DNA of 64,000 bases from Paenibacillus sp. NEAU-GSW1 (GTDB taxonomy: Bacteria; Bacillota; Bacilli; Paenibacillales; Paenibacillaceae): positions 111,265 to 175,264 of the forward strand of contig NZ_WOVL01000011.1 of assembly GCF_009737085.1 (NCBI RefSeq). Reading direction: 5' to 3'. Under the pieces are notes generated by a model, which saw nothing but the letters and a program-made list of their open reading frames with translations, did no database searches and had not been told where the DNA came from. This document shows positions 26,898 to 35,439 of the stretch, in pieces. The first letter of the stretch is position 1; each line of letters starts with the position of its first letter. The position numbers and the translations under genes are program-made.

Positions 26898-26921
26898 ACC
26901 GATGCTCGTCATCGGTTTTTC
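26898..26921 (+). terminator. Rho-independent terminator after ymdB
   Basis: ACCGATG and CATCGGT around CTCGT, followed by five T. Confidence 0.8.
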
Positions 26922-26991
26922 TATTAACATATAAGAATGCAACCAAAAAAGTTAGACAATTCAGAAGAGTGCGTAAAGTCGCGCAATAAAA

Positions 26992-27020
26992 GCAGGAATT
27001 ATTTAACCTCTCTCGAATAC
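26992..27020 (+). promoter_or_regulatory. Sigma-H-type promoter for spoVS
   Basis: GCAGGAATT (26992-27000), 11 bases, CTCGAATAC (27012-27020) fits the sigma-H consensus RnAGGAWWW-N11/12-RnnGAATWW except two flanking positions of the -10. B. subtilis spoVS is known to be a sigma-H gene. It lies after the ymdB terminator and 49 bases before the start. Confidence 0.7.
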
Positions 27021-27068
27021 TATCTAAATAGTGGAATCCATCCATCATTCCCGAGGAGGTACTTTTTC

Positions 27069-27329
27069 ATGGAAGTATTAAAAGTTTCAGCAAAGTCCAA
27101 TCCAAATTCCGTTGCAGGTGCGCTGGCCGGAGTTTTGCGTGAACGCGGCGCCGCTGAATTGCAAGCCATCGGGGCAGGTGCATTAAACCAAGCGATCAAA
27201 GCGGTGGCGATTGCTCGCGGGTTCGTTGCTCCTAGCGGAGTGGATCTCATTTGCGTACCGGCCTTTACAGACATTGTCATCGACGGGGAAGACCGAACTG
27301 CGATAAAGCTCATCGTTGAACCCAGGTAG
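27069..27329 (+). CDS. spoVS: Stage V sporulation protein S
   Basis: An 86-residue Alba-like fold protein required for late spore morphogenesis and affecting septation. The sequence is nearly invariant in Bacillales: VLKVSAKSNPNSVAGALAG at the start and the Ile/Ala-rich second half (GAGALNQAIKAVAIARGF). GAGGAGG lies upstream of the ATG at 27069; the open frame extends upstream to 26937 but only over non-coding promoter sequence. The preceding sequence matches a sigma-H promoter. Terminator downstream. Confidence 0.97.
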   Translation: MEVLKVSAKSNPNSVAGALAGVLRERGAAELQAIGAGALNQAIKAVAIARGFVAPSGVDLICVPAFTDIVIDGEDRTAIKLIVEPR

Positions 27330-27375
27330 CGGAAGCTTGGATCGGCTGTTTACGGCAATCCGCACTGGGTAGTTG

Positions 27376-27405
27376 AACCTGTTTACGAAGTAGACAGGTT
27401 TTTTG
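27376..27405 (+). terminator. Rho-independent terminator after spoVS
   Basis: AACCTGTTTAC and GTAGACAGGTT (one mismatch) around GAA, followed by TTTT. Confidence 0.85.
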
Positions 27406-27442
27406 CTTTGTCGTAACATTTACATATGAGGTGAATCTAATT

Positions 27443-28387
27443 ATGAATAATCGAATTGTAGATTTTCATTGCGACGTACTGACTAAGCTTCTTCAAAATC
27501 CCGATCTTTCATTTCGCTACAATGAAGGAGAATTGCTGGACGCATCTTACGAGCGATTGAAGCAGGCTGGAACAGTGCTGCAGACATTCGCTATTTATAT
27601 ACCGCAATCATTGAACGGACCGATTGAACCGATTTTGGAAAGCATCTCCCTATTTTATGAGAAAGTGCTGACTTGTCCGGACATACAGCTGGTGAAGACA
27701 AAAAGCGATCTGGACAATTGTTTGAAGAGCGGTTCGATAGGGGCGATGCTCTCGCTGGAAGGCATAGACGGCATGCAAGGCAATATTCCGCTGCTCAGAG
27801 TCCTCTACGAGCTTGGCATACGCGCTGCAGGACTGACATGGAATCACGCCAATTGGGCGGCAGACGGCGTAATGGAGGAACGAGGCGGCGGATTGACCTC
27901 GAAGGGGAAAGCTTTTGTGCGCGAATGCGATCGGCTCGGCATCATTGTCGATGTGTCGCATTTGTCGGAGAGAGCGTTCTGGGACACGGCGGATACTGCA
28001 TCCAAGACGATCATAGCGTCTCATTCGAACTGCAAACGGTTAATGGGCCATCCGCGCAACTTAACTGACGAACAGATCAAGGCGATTATCGCGCTTCAAG
28101 GCATGGTGGGCGTAACGTTCGTTCCTTATTTTGTCGCGGACGGAGAACGAGCCACGATTGATGATGTGCTTCGCCATGTCGAGCATATATGCGAGCTGGG
28201 CGGAAGCGATCATTTAATGTTTGGCTCCGATTTTGACGGCATTGATCGTTATGTCGATGGATTGACGCATCCTGGGGAAGTGGACTCGCTGCGCGAAGCG
28301 CTGTTGAAACGGTACTCCGCGGCGCATGCGGAAGCCTTTATGTCCGGCAACGCACTTCGGTTTTTATCGCGCGTATTGCCAGATTAA
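27443..28387 (+). CDS. Membrane dipeptidase-family peptidase (M19)
   Basis: A 314-residue zinc-dependent dipeptidase of the renal dipeptidase/M19 amidohydrolase family. The first metal motif is seen at IVDFHCDVLTK (H-x-D); other family segments are LSLEGIDGM, LTWNHANWAADG, VDVSHLSE and IIASHSN, with FGSDFDGID near the end. It is cytoplasmic, with no signal peptide. ATG at 27443 has GAGGTGAA eight bases upstream, preferred over an in-frame GTG at 27431. The order spoVS-dipeptidase-korAB-miaB recurs in several Bacillales. Its natural substrate is not known. Confidence 0.92.
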   Translation: MNNRIVDFHCDVLTKLLQNPDLSFRYNEGELLDASYERLKQAGTVLQTFAIYIPQSLNGPIEPILESISLFYEKVLTCPDIQLVKTKSDLDNCLKSGSIGAMLSLEGIDGMQGNIPLLRVLYELGIRAAGLTWNHANWAADGVMEERGGGLTSKGKAFVRECDRLGIIVDVSHLSERAFWDTADTASKTIIASHSNCKRLMGHPRNLTDEQIKAIIALQGMVGVTFVPYFVADGERATIDDVLRHVEHICELGGSDHLMFGSDFDGIDRYVDGLTHPGEVDSLREALLKRYSAAHAEAFMSGNALRFLSRVLPD

Positions 28388-28490
28388 TCGCTGCCGAACA
28401 ATTATCTAACCTTGCTATAGAAGTCATCGAAAATCATTATACTTTAGTTAAGCGTTTACATCTTGCAATTTGTCAAGCTCCCATTTACAC

Positions 28491-28518
28491 TTGGTGTGAT
28501 TGTTTATTACAATATAAT
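28491..28518 (+). promoter_or_regulatory. Sigma-A promoter upstream of korA
   Basis: TTGGTG (28491-28496), 16 bases, TATAAT (28513-28518), in the 235-base gap between the dipeptidase gene and korA. The remaining ~95 bases to korA would be leader. No other structure was seen in the gap. Confidence 0.5.
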
Positions 28519-28622
28519 AATGCAGCCAAGCGTATCGACTGTTATATTATGAAAAAATCACTGTTGGATATTGCCATTATACATGATAGGGCTTACGCCA
28601 TCAAAAAGAGGAGATGGACATT

Positions 28623-30356
28623 TTGATTAGTCAATTGTCTTGGAAGATCGGGGGACAACAAGGGGAAGGCGTCGAGAGTACGGACCGTATTTTCTCTACG
28701 GCGCTTAACCGGCTCGGGTACTATTTGTACGGATACCGGCATTTCTCTTCCCGAATTAAAGGCGGCCATACAAATAATAAAATTCGCATAAGCACAAAGC
28801 CGATTCGCGCAATATCGGATGATTTGGATATTTTGGTGGCATTCGATCAGGAAAGTATCGACCTGAATGCAAAAGAGCTTCGTTCCGGCGGTGTTGTCGT
28901 TGCCGACGCGAAGTTTAATCCGACGATTCCGGAAGGAATCGACGCTAGATTGTTCGCGGTTCCGATTACGGCTATCGCCGAAGAGCTCGGAACGTCGTTA
29001 ATGAAAAACATGGTTGCTTCCGGCGCATCCTGGGCATTGCTCGGGTTGCCGCTTGAAGTGTTTAATAAAGCGGTAGAAGAAGAGTTTGGCCGCAAAGGCG
29101 CGGCTGTCGTTGAGAAAAATATTGAAGCGGTTAAACGCGGCGCCGAGTTCGTCCTGGAACAAGCAGGCGGTCCGCTCGACGAGTTTAAGCTGGAAGAGGC
29201 GGACGGCACGCAGAAGCTGTTCATGATCGGCAACGAAGCGATCGGCCTTGGCTGTATTGCTGCGGGGTGCCGCCTCATGTCGGCTTATCCGATCACGCCG
29301 GCTTCGGAAATTATGGAATACTTAATTAAGAAGCTGCCGAAATTTGGCGGAACAGTCGTACAGACGGAAGACGAAATCGCCGCCGTAACGATGGCAATCG
29401 GCGCCAACTATGCGGGCGTACGCACAATGACTGCATCGGCAGGCCCCGGCCTGTCACTGATGATGGAAGCGATCGGCCTTGCCGGCATGACCGAAACGCC
29501 TCTCGTGATCGTCAATACGCAGCGCGGCGGCCCTTCGACAGGCTTGCCGACGAAGCAAGAGCAGTCTGACTTGAACGCGATGGTCTATGGCACACACGGT
29601 GAAATTCCAAAAATCGTCATTGCGCCGGCTTCGATTGAAGATTGCTTCTACGACATGATTGAAGCGTTCAACTTGTCCGAGCAGTATCAAGTTCCGGTTA
29701 TCGTCATGACAGATCTTCAACTGTCGCTGGGCAAGCAGTCTTGCGAAGTGCTCGATCTGAACAAAATTACGATTGACCGCGGCAAGCTGGTGACGGAAGC
29801 GCCTGAGCTGGCGCAGCATGAACTGTTCAAACGTTACGAGTTTACAGAAGACGGCGTTTCTCAGCGTGTTGTTCCCGGCGTGAAGCATGGCATTCACCAT
29901 GTGACCGGCGTTGAGCATGATGAAACGGGACGTCCTTCCGAGAACGCTGTAAACCGTCAACGCATGATGGATAAGCGTCTGAACAAGCTTAACGGCTTGC
30001 AGGTGCGCGACGCGCTTCGCGTCGATGCGAAGCACGACAATCCGGATCTGCTTATTATTGGCATGGGTTCGACTGGCGGCACGATTGATCAAGCTCGTGA
30101 ATGGCTTGAAGCGGACGGCGTTTCGACTAACCATGTAACGGTCCGTCAAATTCATCCGTTCCCGACCGAGCAATTGTTCCCTTACTTGCAAAGCGCTAAA
30201 AAGGTAGTCGTGCTGGAAAACAACGCGACGGCTCAGCTTGCAGGACAAATTAAAATGAACGTTGGCTTTGCAGACAAAATAAACAGCCAATTGAAATATG
30301 ACGGCAATCCGTTCTTGCCTTCTGAAGTATACAAAGCGTGCAAGGAGCTGAACTAG
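28623..30356 (+). CDS. korA: 2-Oxoacid:ferredoxin oxidoreductase, gamma-alpha fusion subunit
   Basis: With KorB it oxidatively decarboxylates a 2-oxoacid (often 2-oxoglutarate) to acyl-CoA with ferredoxin as electron acceptor. About 577 residues: a gamma domain (residues 1-180, WKIGGQQGEGVES), the alpha pyrimidine-binding domain (about 190-400; RLMSAYPITPASEIME, ASAGPGLSLMMEA) and the C-terminal domain (LIIGMGSTGGTI). No ferredoxin-type cysteine cluster is present, normal for the two-subunit KorAB form. The TTG at 28623 is preferred because AGAGGAG lies ten bases before it; an ATG at 28614 is only one base from that site. korB starts two bases after the stop. Confidence 0.93.
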   Translation: MISQLSWKIGGQQGEGVESTDRIFSTALNRLGYYLYGYRHFSSRIKGGHTNNKIRISTKPIRAISDDLDILVAFDQESIDLNAKELRSGGVVVADAKFNPTIPEGIDARLFAVPITAIAEELGTSLMKNMVASGASWALLGLPLEVFNKAVEEEFGRKGAAVVEKNIEAVKRGAEFVLEQAGGPLDEFKLEEADGTQKLFMIGNEAIGLGCIAAGCRLMSAYPITPASEIMEYLIKKLPKFGGTVVQTEDEIAAVTMAIGANYAGVRTMTASAGPGLSLMMEAIGLAGMTETPLVIVNTQRGGPSTGLPTKQEQSDLNAMVYGTHGEIPKIVIAPASIEDCFYDMIEAFNLSEQYQVPVIVMTDLQLSLGKQSCEVLDLNKITIDRGKLVTEAPELAQHELFKRYEFTEDGVSQRVVPGVKHGIHHVTGVEHDETGRPSENAVNRQRMMDKRLNKLNGLQVRDALRVDAKHDNPDLLIIGMGSTGGTIDQAREWLEADGVSTNHVTVRQIHPFPTEQLFPYLQSAKKVVVLENNATAQLAGQIKMNVGFADKINSQLKYDGNPFLPSEVYKACKELN

Positions 30357-30357
30357 G

Positions 30358-31224
30358 ATGGCAACATTTAAAGAGTTTCGCAACAATGTAAAACCGAACT
30401 GGTGCCCAGGCTGCGGCGACTTCTCGATTCAAGCGGCAATCCAGCGCGCAGCTGCGAATGTCGGTCTTGAACCGGAAGACCTTGCGGTTATTTCCGGCAT
30501 CGGCTGCTCTGGGCGTATTTCCGGCTATATTAACGCATACGGCTTGCACGGCATTCACGGCCGCGCACTGCCGATCGCTCAAGGCGTTAAGCTTGCGAAC
30601 CGCGAGCTGACGGTTATCGCATCGGGCGGCGACGGCGACGGCTTTGCAATCGGCATGGGCCATACCGTTCATGCGATTCGCCGCAACTTGAACATTACGT
30701 ATATTGTCATGGACAACCAAATTTACGGTTTGACGAAAGGCCAAACGTCGCCGCGAAGCGCGGAAGGCTTCAAGACAAAATCGACGCCGGAAGGCTCGAT
30801 CGAGTCGACGCTTTCTCCGCTTGAAATTGCAATGTCCGCAGGCGCGACTTTCGTTGCGCAATCGTTCTCCAGCGATTTGAAGCAGCTGACCAGTCTGATC
30901 GAGCAGGGCATCAAGCACGAAGGGTTTTCGCTGATCAACGTATTCAGCCCGTGCGTGACGTTCAACAAAATTAACACGTACGACTGGTTTAAAGAAAATA
31001 TCGTCAATCTGGAACAATTCGAAGATTACGATCCTTCAAACCGTTTCGCAGCGATGAATAAAATTATGGAGACGAACGGTTTGCTGACGGGTCTCATCTA
31101 TCAGAATAAAGAGCGCAAGGCGTACGAGGATCTCGTAACCGGCTTCCGTCCGGATGCGCTCTCGAAGCAAGATTTGACACTTTCGCAAACTGACTTCGAT
31201 AAGCTTGTAGCAGAATTCAAGTAA
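30358..31224 (+). CDS. korB: 2-Oxoacid:ferredoxin oxidoreductase, beta subunit
   Basis: Thiamine-diphosphate-binding subunit, 288 residues. NWCPGCGDFSIQ near residue 14 holds two of the cluster-ligating cysteines and GIGCSG a third; GGDGDGFAIGMGH through MDNQIYGLTKGQTSP is the ThDP/Mg signature. Typical length is about 290. Starts two bases after korA, so one transcript. A strong terminator follows. Substrate cannot be fixed from sequence; 2-oxoglutarate is likeliest by family similarity. Confidence 0.94.
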   Translation: MATFKEFRNNVKPNWCPGCGDFSIQAAIQRAAANVGLEPEDLAVISGIGCSGRISGYINAYGLHGIHGRALPIAQGVKLANRELTVIASGGDGDGFAIGMGHTVHAIRRNLNITYIVMDNQIYGLTKGQTSPRSAEGFKTKSTPEGSIESTLSPLEIAMSAGATFVAQSFSSDLKQLTSLIEQGIKHEGFSLINVFSPCVTFNKINTYDWFKENIVNLEQFEDYDPSNRFAAMNKIMETNGLLTGLIYQNKERKAYEDLVTGFRPDALSKQDLTLSQTDFDKLVAEFK

Positions 31225-31232
31225 ATGCTATG

Positions 31233-31269
31233 ATAAGCATACGGCTTTTGCCGTATGCTTATTTTTTTC
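31233..31269 (+). terminator. Rho-independent terminator after korB
   Basis: ATAAGCATACGGC and GCCGTATGCTTAT with a four-T-containing loop, followed by a T-run. A perfect 13-base stem. Confidence 0.92.
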
Positions 31270-31306
31270 TATTAGCCAACCGGCATAGAGAGAGGATGAA
31301 CGATAC

Positions 31307-31882
31307 ATGGAACAGAAATTCGTGCCGATTGGCGTTTCGGCCAGACATATTCATTTATCCGCCGAGCATGTCGCTCAGCTGTTTGGAGCGGGCTATGAGC
31401 TGACGGAATTTAAACCGCTGTCACAGCCAGGACAGTATGCGGCGAACGAAACGGTCGAGGTCATCGGCCCTAAAGGCGGCTTTGCGAAAGTGCGGATTCT
31501 CGGTCCGATTCGCAAAAGCACGCAGCTGGAAGTATCACGCACGGATGCGTTCGCAATTGGCATTAACCCGCCGCTTCGCGAATCCGGCGACATTGCCGGT
31601 TCTGCCGGCATCAAGCTGAAAGGGCCGGCTGGAGAAGTAACGATTGAAGAGGGCGTCATTGTAGCGGCACGACATATTCATTTTCATACAAACGACGCGG
31701 AGCGTTGGGGCATTGCCGACAAGCAGCTGCTTCGAGTTCGTGTCGGCGGAGAGCGCGGCGTCATATTTGAGAACGTAATTGCGAGAGTTTCGCCGGATTT
31801 TGCACTAGATATGCATATCGATACGGACGAAGCGAATGCGGCAGGCGTCGCAAACGGTTCGACCGGTGAAATTATCGACTAA
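31307..31882 (+). CDS. pduL: Phosphate propanoyltransferase PduL-type
   Basis: Transfers acyl groups between acyl-CoA and phosphate, yielding acyl phosphate for substrate-level phosphorylation. The 191-residue protein has both PduL beta-barrel metal motifs, VSARHIHLS near residue 10 and AARHIHFH near residue 122. No N-terminal microcompartment-targeting helix is seen and no microcompartment shell genes are nearby, so it is probably a housekeeping cytosolic enzyme. It follows korAB but behind a terminator. GAGAGGATG precedes the ATG. Confidence 0.93.
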   Translation: MEQKFVPIGVSARHIHLSAEHVAQLFGAGYELTEFKPLSQPGQYAANETVEVIGPKGGFAKVRILGPIRKSTQLEVSRTDAFAIGINPPLRESGDIAGSAGIKLKGPAGEVTIEEGVIVAARHIHFHTNDAERWGIADKQLLRVRVGGERGVIFENVIARVSPDFALDMHIDTDEANAAGVANGSTGEIID

Positions 31883-31891
31883 TCGAATTGG

Positions 31892-31918
31892 CCGCTCTTC
31901 TGGAAAGGGCGGTTTTTC
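31892..31918 (+). terminator. Rho-independent terminator after pduL
   Basis: CCGCTCTT pairs with AAGGGCGG (one G-T pair) around a short loop, followed by TTTTT. Confidence 0.8.
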
Positions 31919-31946
31919 TCTCTCGATGGAATAGGCAGCGCCAATG

Positions 31947-31955
31947 TGCTATAAT
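31947..31955 (+). promoter_or_regulatory. Extended -10 promoter element for miaB-ricA
   Basis: TGCTATAAT, an extended -10 with a perfect TATAAT hexamer, lies after the pduL terminator and about 78 bases before miaB. The -35 is poor, as is usual with extended -10 promoters. Confidence 0.45.
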
Positions 31956-32032
31956 ATTAAATTGGTATATGTGAATTTAAAAAAGAAAAATTGCTATAGA
32001 TATCATTCATGAATGCAGGGGATGTGAACACA

Positions 32033-33637
32033 TTGACGAAGGAGACTCCAAACTCACCGGACTTAAAATCCGGCAAGGGCGAGAAGGACTACTCCAAATA
32101 TTTTGATTTCTCCGATGCCAAAGTGTTAAGCGAAGAAGACGGCAAAATTACGTATCGGATTAAAGGTCGTAACATTCAAATTAATGCAACTCCCGATCAT
32201 AAAGCCGAGAAAAAGCGCGGCAAGGAAGATATCGAGGTGCATTACGACTTCGGCATTCCTGAAGAATTGCAAAATCTCGGCAAGGGCAAGTTTTATTTAA
32301 TTCAGACATACGGATGCCAGATGAACGAGCATGATACCGAAGTGATGAAGGGCATGTTCGAGAAGATGGGTTACGCGCCTACAGAGGATCGCCGCCAGGC
32401 TGACGTCGTGCTGCTGAATACTTGCGCAATCCGCGAGAATGCGGAAGATAAAGTATTTGGAGAGCTTGGCCATCTGAAGGTGCTCAAGCAGGAAAAGCCG
32501 GATTTGCTGCTCGGCGTTTGCGGCTGCATGTCGCAAGAGGAAGCGGTTGTCGGCCGTATTTTGCAAAAGCATGCGTTCGTCGATATGATATTCGGCACGC
32601 ACAACATTCACCGGCTGCCGCAGCTGCTCCAAAACGCCTATTTCAGCAAGGAAATGGTCGTTGAGGTATGGTCCAAAGAGGGCGATATTATTGAGAACCT
32701 GCCGAAGAAGCGCGAAGGCATGCGAGCATGGGTGAACATCATGTACGGCTGTGATAAGTTTTGCACGTACTGCATCGTTCCTTACACGCGCGGCAAAGAA
32801 AGAAGCCGCAGGCCGGAGGATGTAATTGCCGAAGTGCGCGAACTGGCGCGCCAAGGCTTTAAGGAAATTACGCTGCTTGGACAGAACGTGAATGCTTACG
32901 GCAAAGACTTTGAAGATATCGAATACCGGTTCGGCGATTTGATGCAGGATATGTCCAAAATCGATATCCCGCGAGTTCGCTTTACGACGAGCCATCCGCG
33001 TGATTTTGACGATCATTTGATTGAAGTGCTGGCGACCGGCGGCAATTTGGTTGAGCACATCCATCTTCCTGTTCAATCGGGAAGCACGGAAATATTGAAA
33101 CGGATGAGCCGCAAATATACGAGAGAATCGTATTTAGAGCTCGTTCGCAAAATTAAGGCGGCTATCCCGAACGCCATGCTGACATCCGACATTATCGTCG
33201 GTTTTCCCGGCGAGACGGATGAGCAATTCGAAGATACGCTGTCGCTTGTCCGCGAGGTCGGCTACGATTCGGCCTATACTTTCATTTATTCGCCGCGAGA
33301 AGGCACGCCGGCTGCCGAGATGGAGGACAATATTCCGCTTGAAGTGAAGAAGCAGCGGCTGCAGCGGTTGAATGCGCTTATGGCGGAAATGAGCCGGGAA
33401 AGCCATGAACGGATGAAAGGCGACGTTGTCGAAGTGTTGATTGAGGGCGAAAGCAAGAATAATCCGGATATTTTGGCTGGCCGTACACGCACGAACAAGC
33501 TCGTTCATCTCGAAGGTCCGAAGGAATGGATTGGACAATTTGTACAAGCTAGGGTAACGGACGCCAAAACATGGTATATTAAAGCGGAAGCTATTGAAGC
33601 TATCAACCTGGAAGCGGGCCAATCGGCTGTTTCTTGA
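32033..33637 (+). CDS. miaB: tRNA-2-methylthio-N6-dimethylallyladenosine synthase MiaB
   Basis: Radical-SAM methylthiotransferase modifying A37 of tRNAs. The 534-residue protein has an N-terminal extension (about 1-85), the UPF0004 domain ([15 protein letters not shown]), the radical-SAM cluster motif in [14 protein letters not shown] (C-x3-C-x2-C), and a C-terminal TRAM domain. The TTG at 32033 is chosen since CAGGGGATG lies about ten bases upstream; an in-frame ATG at 32009 (542 residues) has no binding site, and GTG at 32024 is too close. ricA follows after 23 bases, as in B. subtilis ymcB-ymcA. Confidence 0.94.
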   Translation: MTKETPNSPDLKSGKGEKDYSKYFDFSDAKVLSEEDGKITYRIKGRNIQINATPDHKAEKKRGKEDIEVHYDFGIPEELQNLGKGKFYLIQTYGCQMNEHDTEVMKGMFEKMGYAPTEDRRQADVVLLNTCAIRENAEDKVFGELGHLKVLKQEKPDLLLGVCGCMSQEEAVVGRILQKHAFVDMIFGTHNIHRLPQLLQNAYFSKEMVVEVWSKEGDIIENLPKKREGMRAWVNIMYGCDKFCTYCIVPYTRGKERSRRPEDVIAEVRELARQGFKEITLLGQNVNAYGKDFEDIEYRFGDLMQDMSKIDIPRVRFTTSHPRDFDDHLIEVLATGGNLVEHIHLPVQSGSTEILKRMSRKYTRESYLELVRKIKAAIPNAMLTSDIIVGFPGETDEQFEDTLSLVREVGYDSAYTFIYSPREGTPAAEMEDNIPLEVKKQRLQRLNALMAEMSRESHERMKGDVVEVLIEGESKNNPDILAGRTRTNKLVHLEGPKEWIGQFVQARVTDAKTWYIKAEAIEAINLEAGQSAVS

Positions 33638-33660
33638 TATAATGAGGGAGAGATTATCCG

Positions 33661-34149
33661 ATGACAGAGCAAGCAGTTAATCATTCGCATGACCACGATC
33701 ATCACGATCACGAGCATGGAGCGGGATGCGGCGTTCCAAAATTCAATACACGCGATTTGCTTGTACGGGAAGATATTATGGCGAAAGCGCAAGAGCTTGC
33801 AAGCTTGATCTATACGTCTGAAGAGGTTCAACATTACCGCCGCGCAGAAAAGCAAATTCAAGGCAATGAACGCGTGCAAGGACTAATTGCGCAAATTAAG
33901 AAAAAGCAAAAAGAAGTTGTCGCTTTCGAAACGACGTTTAAAAACGAAACGATGGTTAAAAAAATCGAAGGCGAAATGGAGCAGCTTCAGGATGAGCTTG
34001 ACGGTATCCCGATCGTATCGGAATTCCAGCAAAGCCAGACGGATATTAACTATTTGCTTCAGCTTGTCGTATCCATTATTCGCGATACAGTATCGGAGAA
34101 AATCAATGTCGAATCGGCATCGGTAGAAGCGCCAGACCAATGCGACTAG
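33661..34149 (+). CDS. ricA: RicA (YmcA) family regulator with His-rich N terminus
   Basis: YlbF/YmcA-family protein; in B. subtilis RicA acts with RicF and RicT to support RNase Y maturation of mRNAs and sporulation/biofilm control. Of 162 residues, about 40-140 are the helical YmcA domain (DIMAKAQELASLIYTSEEV). The first 20 residues are unusual: HSHDHDHHDHEH then GAGCG, a His/Asp/Cys cluster that could bind metal; another cysteine lies second from the end (QCD). Most homologues I know are about 140 residues and lack such a run. Starts 23 bases after miaB; terminator follows. Confidence 0.9.
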   Translation: MTEQAVNHSHDHDHHDHEHGAGCGVPKFNTRDLLVREDIMAKAQELASLIYTSEEVQHYRRAEKQIQGNERVQGLIAQIKKKQKEVVAFETTFKNETMVKKIEGEMEQLQDELDGIPIVSEFQQSQTDINYLLQLVVSIIRDTVSEKINVESASVEAPDQCD

Positions 34150-34152
34150 TTC

Positions 34153-34188
34153 AAAGCGCGCTTATCCTTAACGGATAGGCGCTTTTTT
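34153..34188 (+). terminator. Rho-independent terminator after ricA
   Basis: AAAGCGC and TATCC pair with GGATA and GCGCTTT, leaving small bulges, followed by six T. Confidence 0.85.
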
Positions 34189-34220
34189 ATACATATAATA
34201 GAAACGGAGTGAAGAACAAG

Positions 34221-35384
34221 ATGCGTCCATTTTCCTTTTACAATCCGACTAGACTGTATTTTGGCGCGGGTCAATTGAATCAGCTGTCCGCAGAAGCGGC
34301 AAAAAGGGGTAAAAACGTTTTGCTTGTCTACGGCGGCGGCAGCATTAAACGGAACGGGCTGTACGATCAAGTGATCGAAAAGCTGAATGAAGCGGGCAGT
34401 ACGATTACAGAGCTTGCCGGTGTCGAACCAAATCCGCGCATTACGACTGTACACAGAGGACAACAGCTTTGTAAGGAACACAATATTGACTGGGTACTGG
34501 CTGTCGGCGGCGGCAGCACGATCGACTGCGCTAAAGCGATTGTTGCGGCTGCAAAATTCGATGGCGATTTCTGGGATGTCATCATTAATAAAGCGACCGT
34601 ACAAGATGCGCTGCCGCTTGGCACAGTGCTGACGCTCGCTGCGACGGGATCGGAAATGAACACCAACTCGGTCATTTCAAACGCAGAGACGCTTGAGAAG
34701 CATGGCTGGGGCAGTCCATTTGTTTCTCCCGCCTTCTCAATTCTCGATCCGGCGTTTACGGCGAGCGCGCCAAAAGACCATACCGTATACGGCATGGTCG
34801 ATATGATGGCTCACGTATTCGAGCAATACTTCCATCATGATGCGGCAACACCGGTTCAGGACGGCTTCAGCGAATCGATTATGCGAGCTGTCATCGAGGT
34901 CGCTCCTAAGCTTGTTGACGATTTGACCAATCTGCAGTACCGCGAGACGATTTTGTACAGCGGCACTATGGCGTTGAACGGCGTATTGTCAATGGGGATC
35001 GTTGGCGACTGGGCCAATCACGATATGGAGCATGCAGTGTCGGCTGTATATGATATTCCGCATGGCGGAGGTCTTGCGATTTTGTTCCCGAACTGGATGA
35101 AGTATGTGCTTGACGACAATGTTGCGCGGTTCAAGCAGTTTGCGGTTAATGTATTCGGCGTAAGCGATGACGGCCGCAGCGACCGCGAAATGGCGTTAGA
35201 AGGCATCGAGAAGCTGCGGGCGTTCTGGAATTCGATCGGCGCGCCTTCGCGCCTTGCCGATTACGGAATTGACGACAGCAGACTTGAGGAGATGGCGGAG
35301 AAGGTAACAGGCAGCGGCACTCGCGGAAATTTCCGCAAGCTCACGAAAGAAGATGTGATTGCGATCTATCGGATGTCGCTGTAA
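34221..35384 (+). CDS. Iron-containing alcohol dehydrogenase (YugJ/butanol dehydrogenase type)
   Basis: NAD(P)H-dependent group III alcohol dehydrogenase, 387 residues. Dinucleotide motif [12 protein letters not shown] near residue 94; iron ligands are expected in [13 protein letters not shown] and [22 protein letters not shown] at 34221 has CGGAGTGA eight bases upstream. Closest by memory to B. subtilis YugJ/YugK. It is a single-gene unit ending in a bidirectional terminator shared with bioY. It probably reduces aldehydes during oxygen limitation, but its substrate cannot be fixed. Confidence 0.93.
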   Translation: MRPFSFYNPTRLYFGAGQLNQLSAEAAKRGKNVLLVYGGGSIKRNGLYDQVIEKLNEAGSTITELAGVEPNPRITTVHRGQQLCKEHNIDWVLAVGGGSTIDCAKAIVAAAKFDGDFWDVIINKATVQDALPLGTVLTLAATGSEMNTNSVISNAETLEKHGWGSPFVSPAFSILDPAFTASAPKDHTVYGMVDMMAHVFEQYFHHDAATPVQDGFSESIMRAVIEVAPKLVDDLTNLQYRETILYSGTMALNGVLSMGIVGDWANHDMEHAVSAVYDIPHGGGLAILFPNWMKYVLDDNVARFKQFAVNVFGVSDDGRSDREMALEGIEKLRAFWNSIGAPSRLADYGIDDSRLEEMAEKVTGSGTRGNFRKLTKEDVIAIYRMSL

Positions 35385-35392
35385 AGCTATTG

Positions 35393-35438
35393 AAAAAGCA
35401 GCAGATCGAAGGGCTTGCTCCTCGAACTGCTGCTTTTT
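35393..35438. terminator. Bidirectional terminator between the alcohol dehydrogenase gene and bioY
   Basis: AAAAAGCAGCAG and CTGCTGCTTTTT are perfect arms, with TCGA/TCGA pairing inside; A-run and T-run on either side suit both directions. Confidence 0.88.
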
Positions 35439-35439
35439 G

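Noticed and set aside
29454..30386. 310-codon antisense frame within korA
   Set aside because: Opposite-strand shadow; korA is fully supported by family motifs and a binding site.
31920..32032. Riboswitch-like leader before miaB
   Set aside because: The sequence is AT-rich with a -10 element only; no conserved aptamer pattern was recognised.
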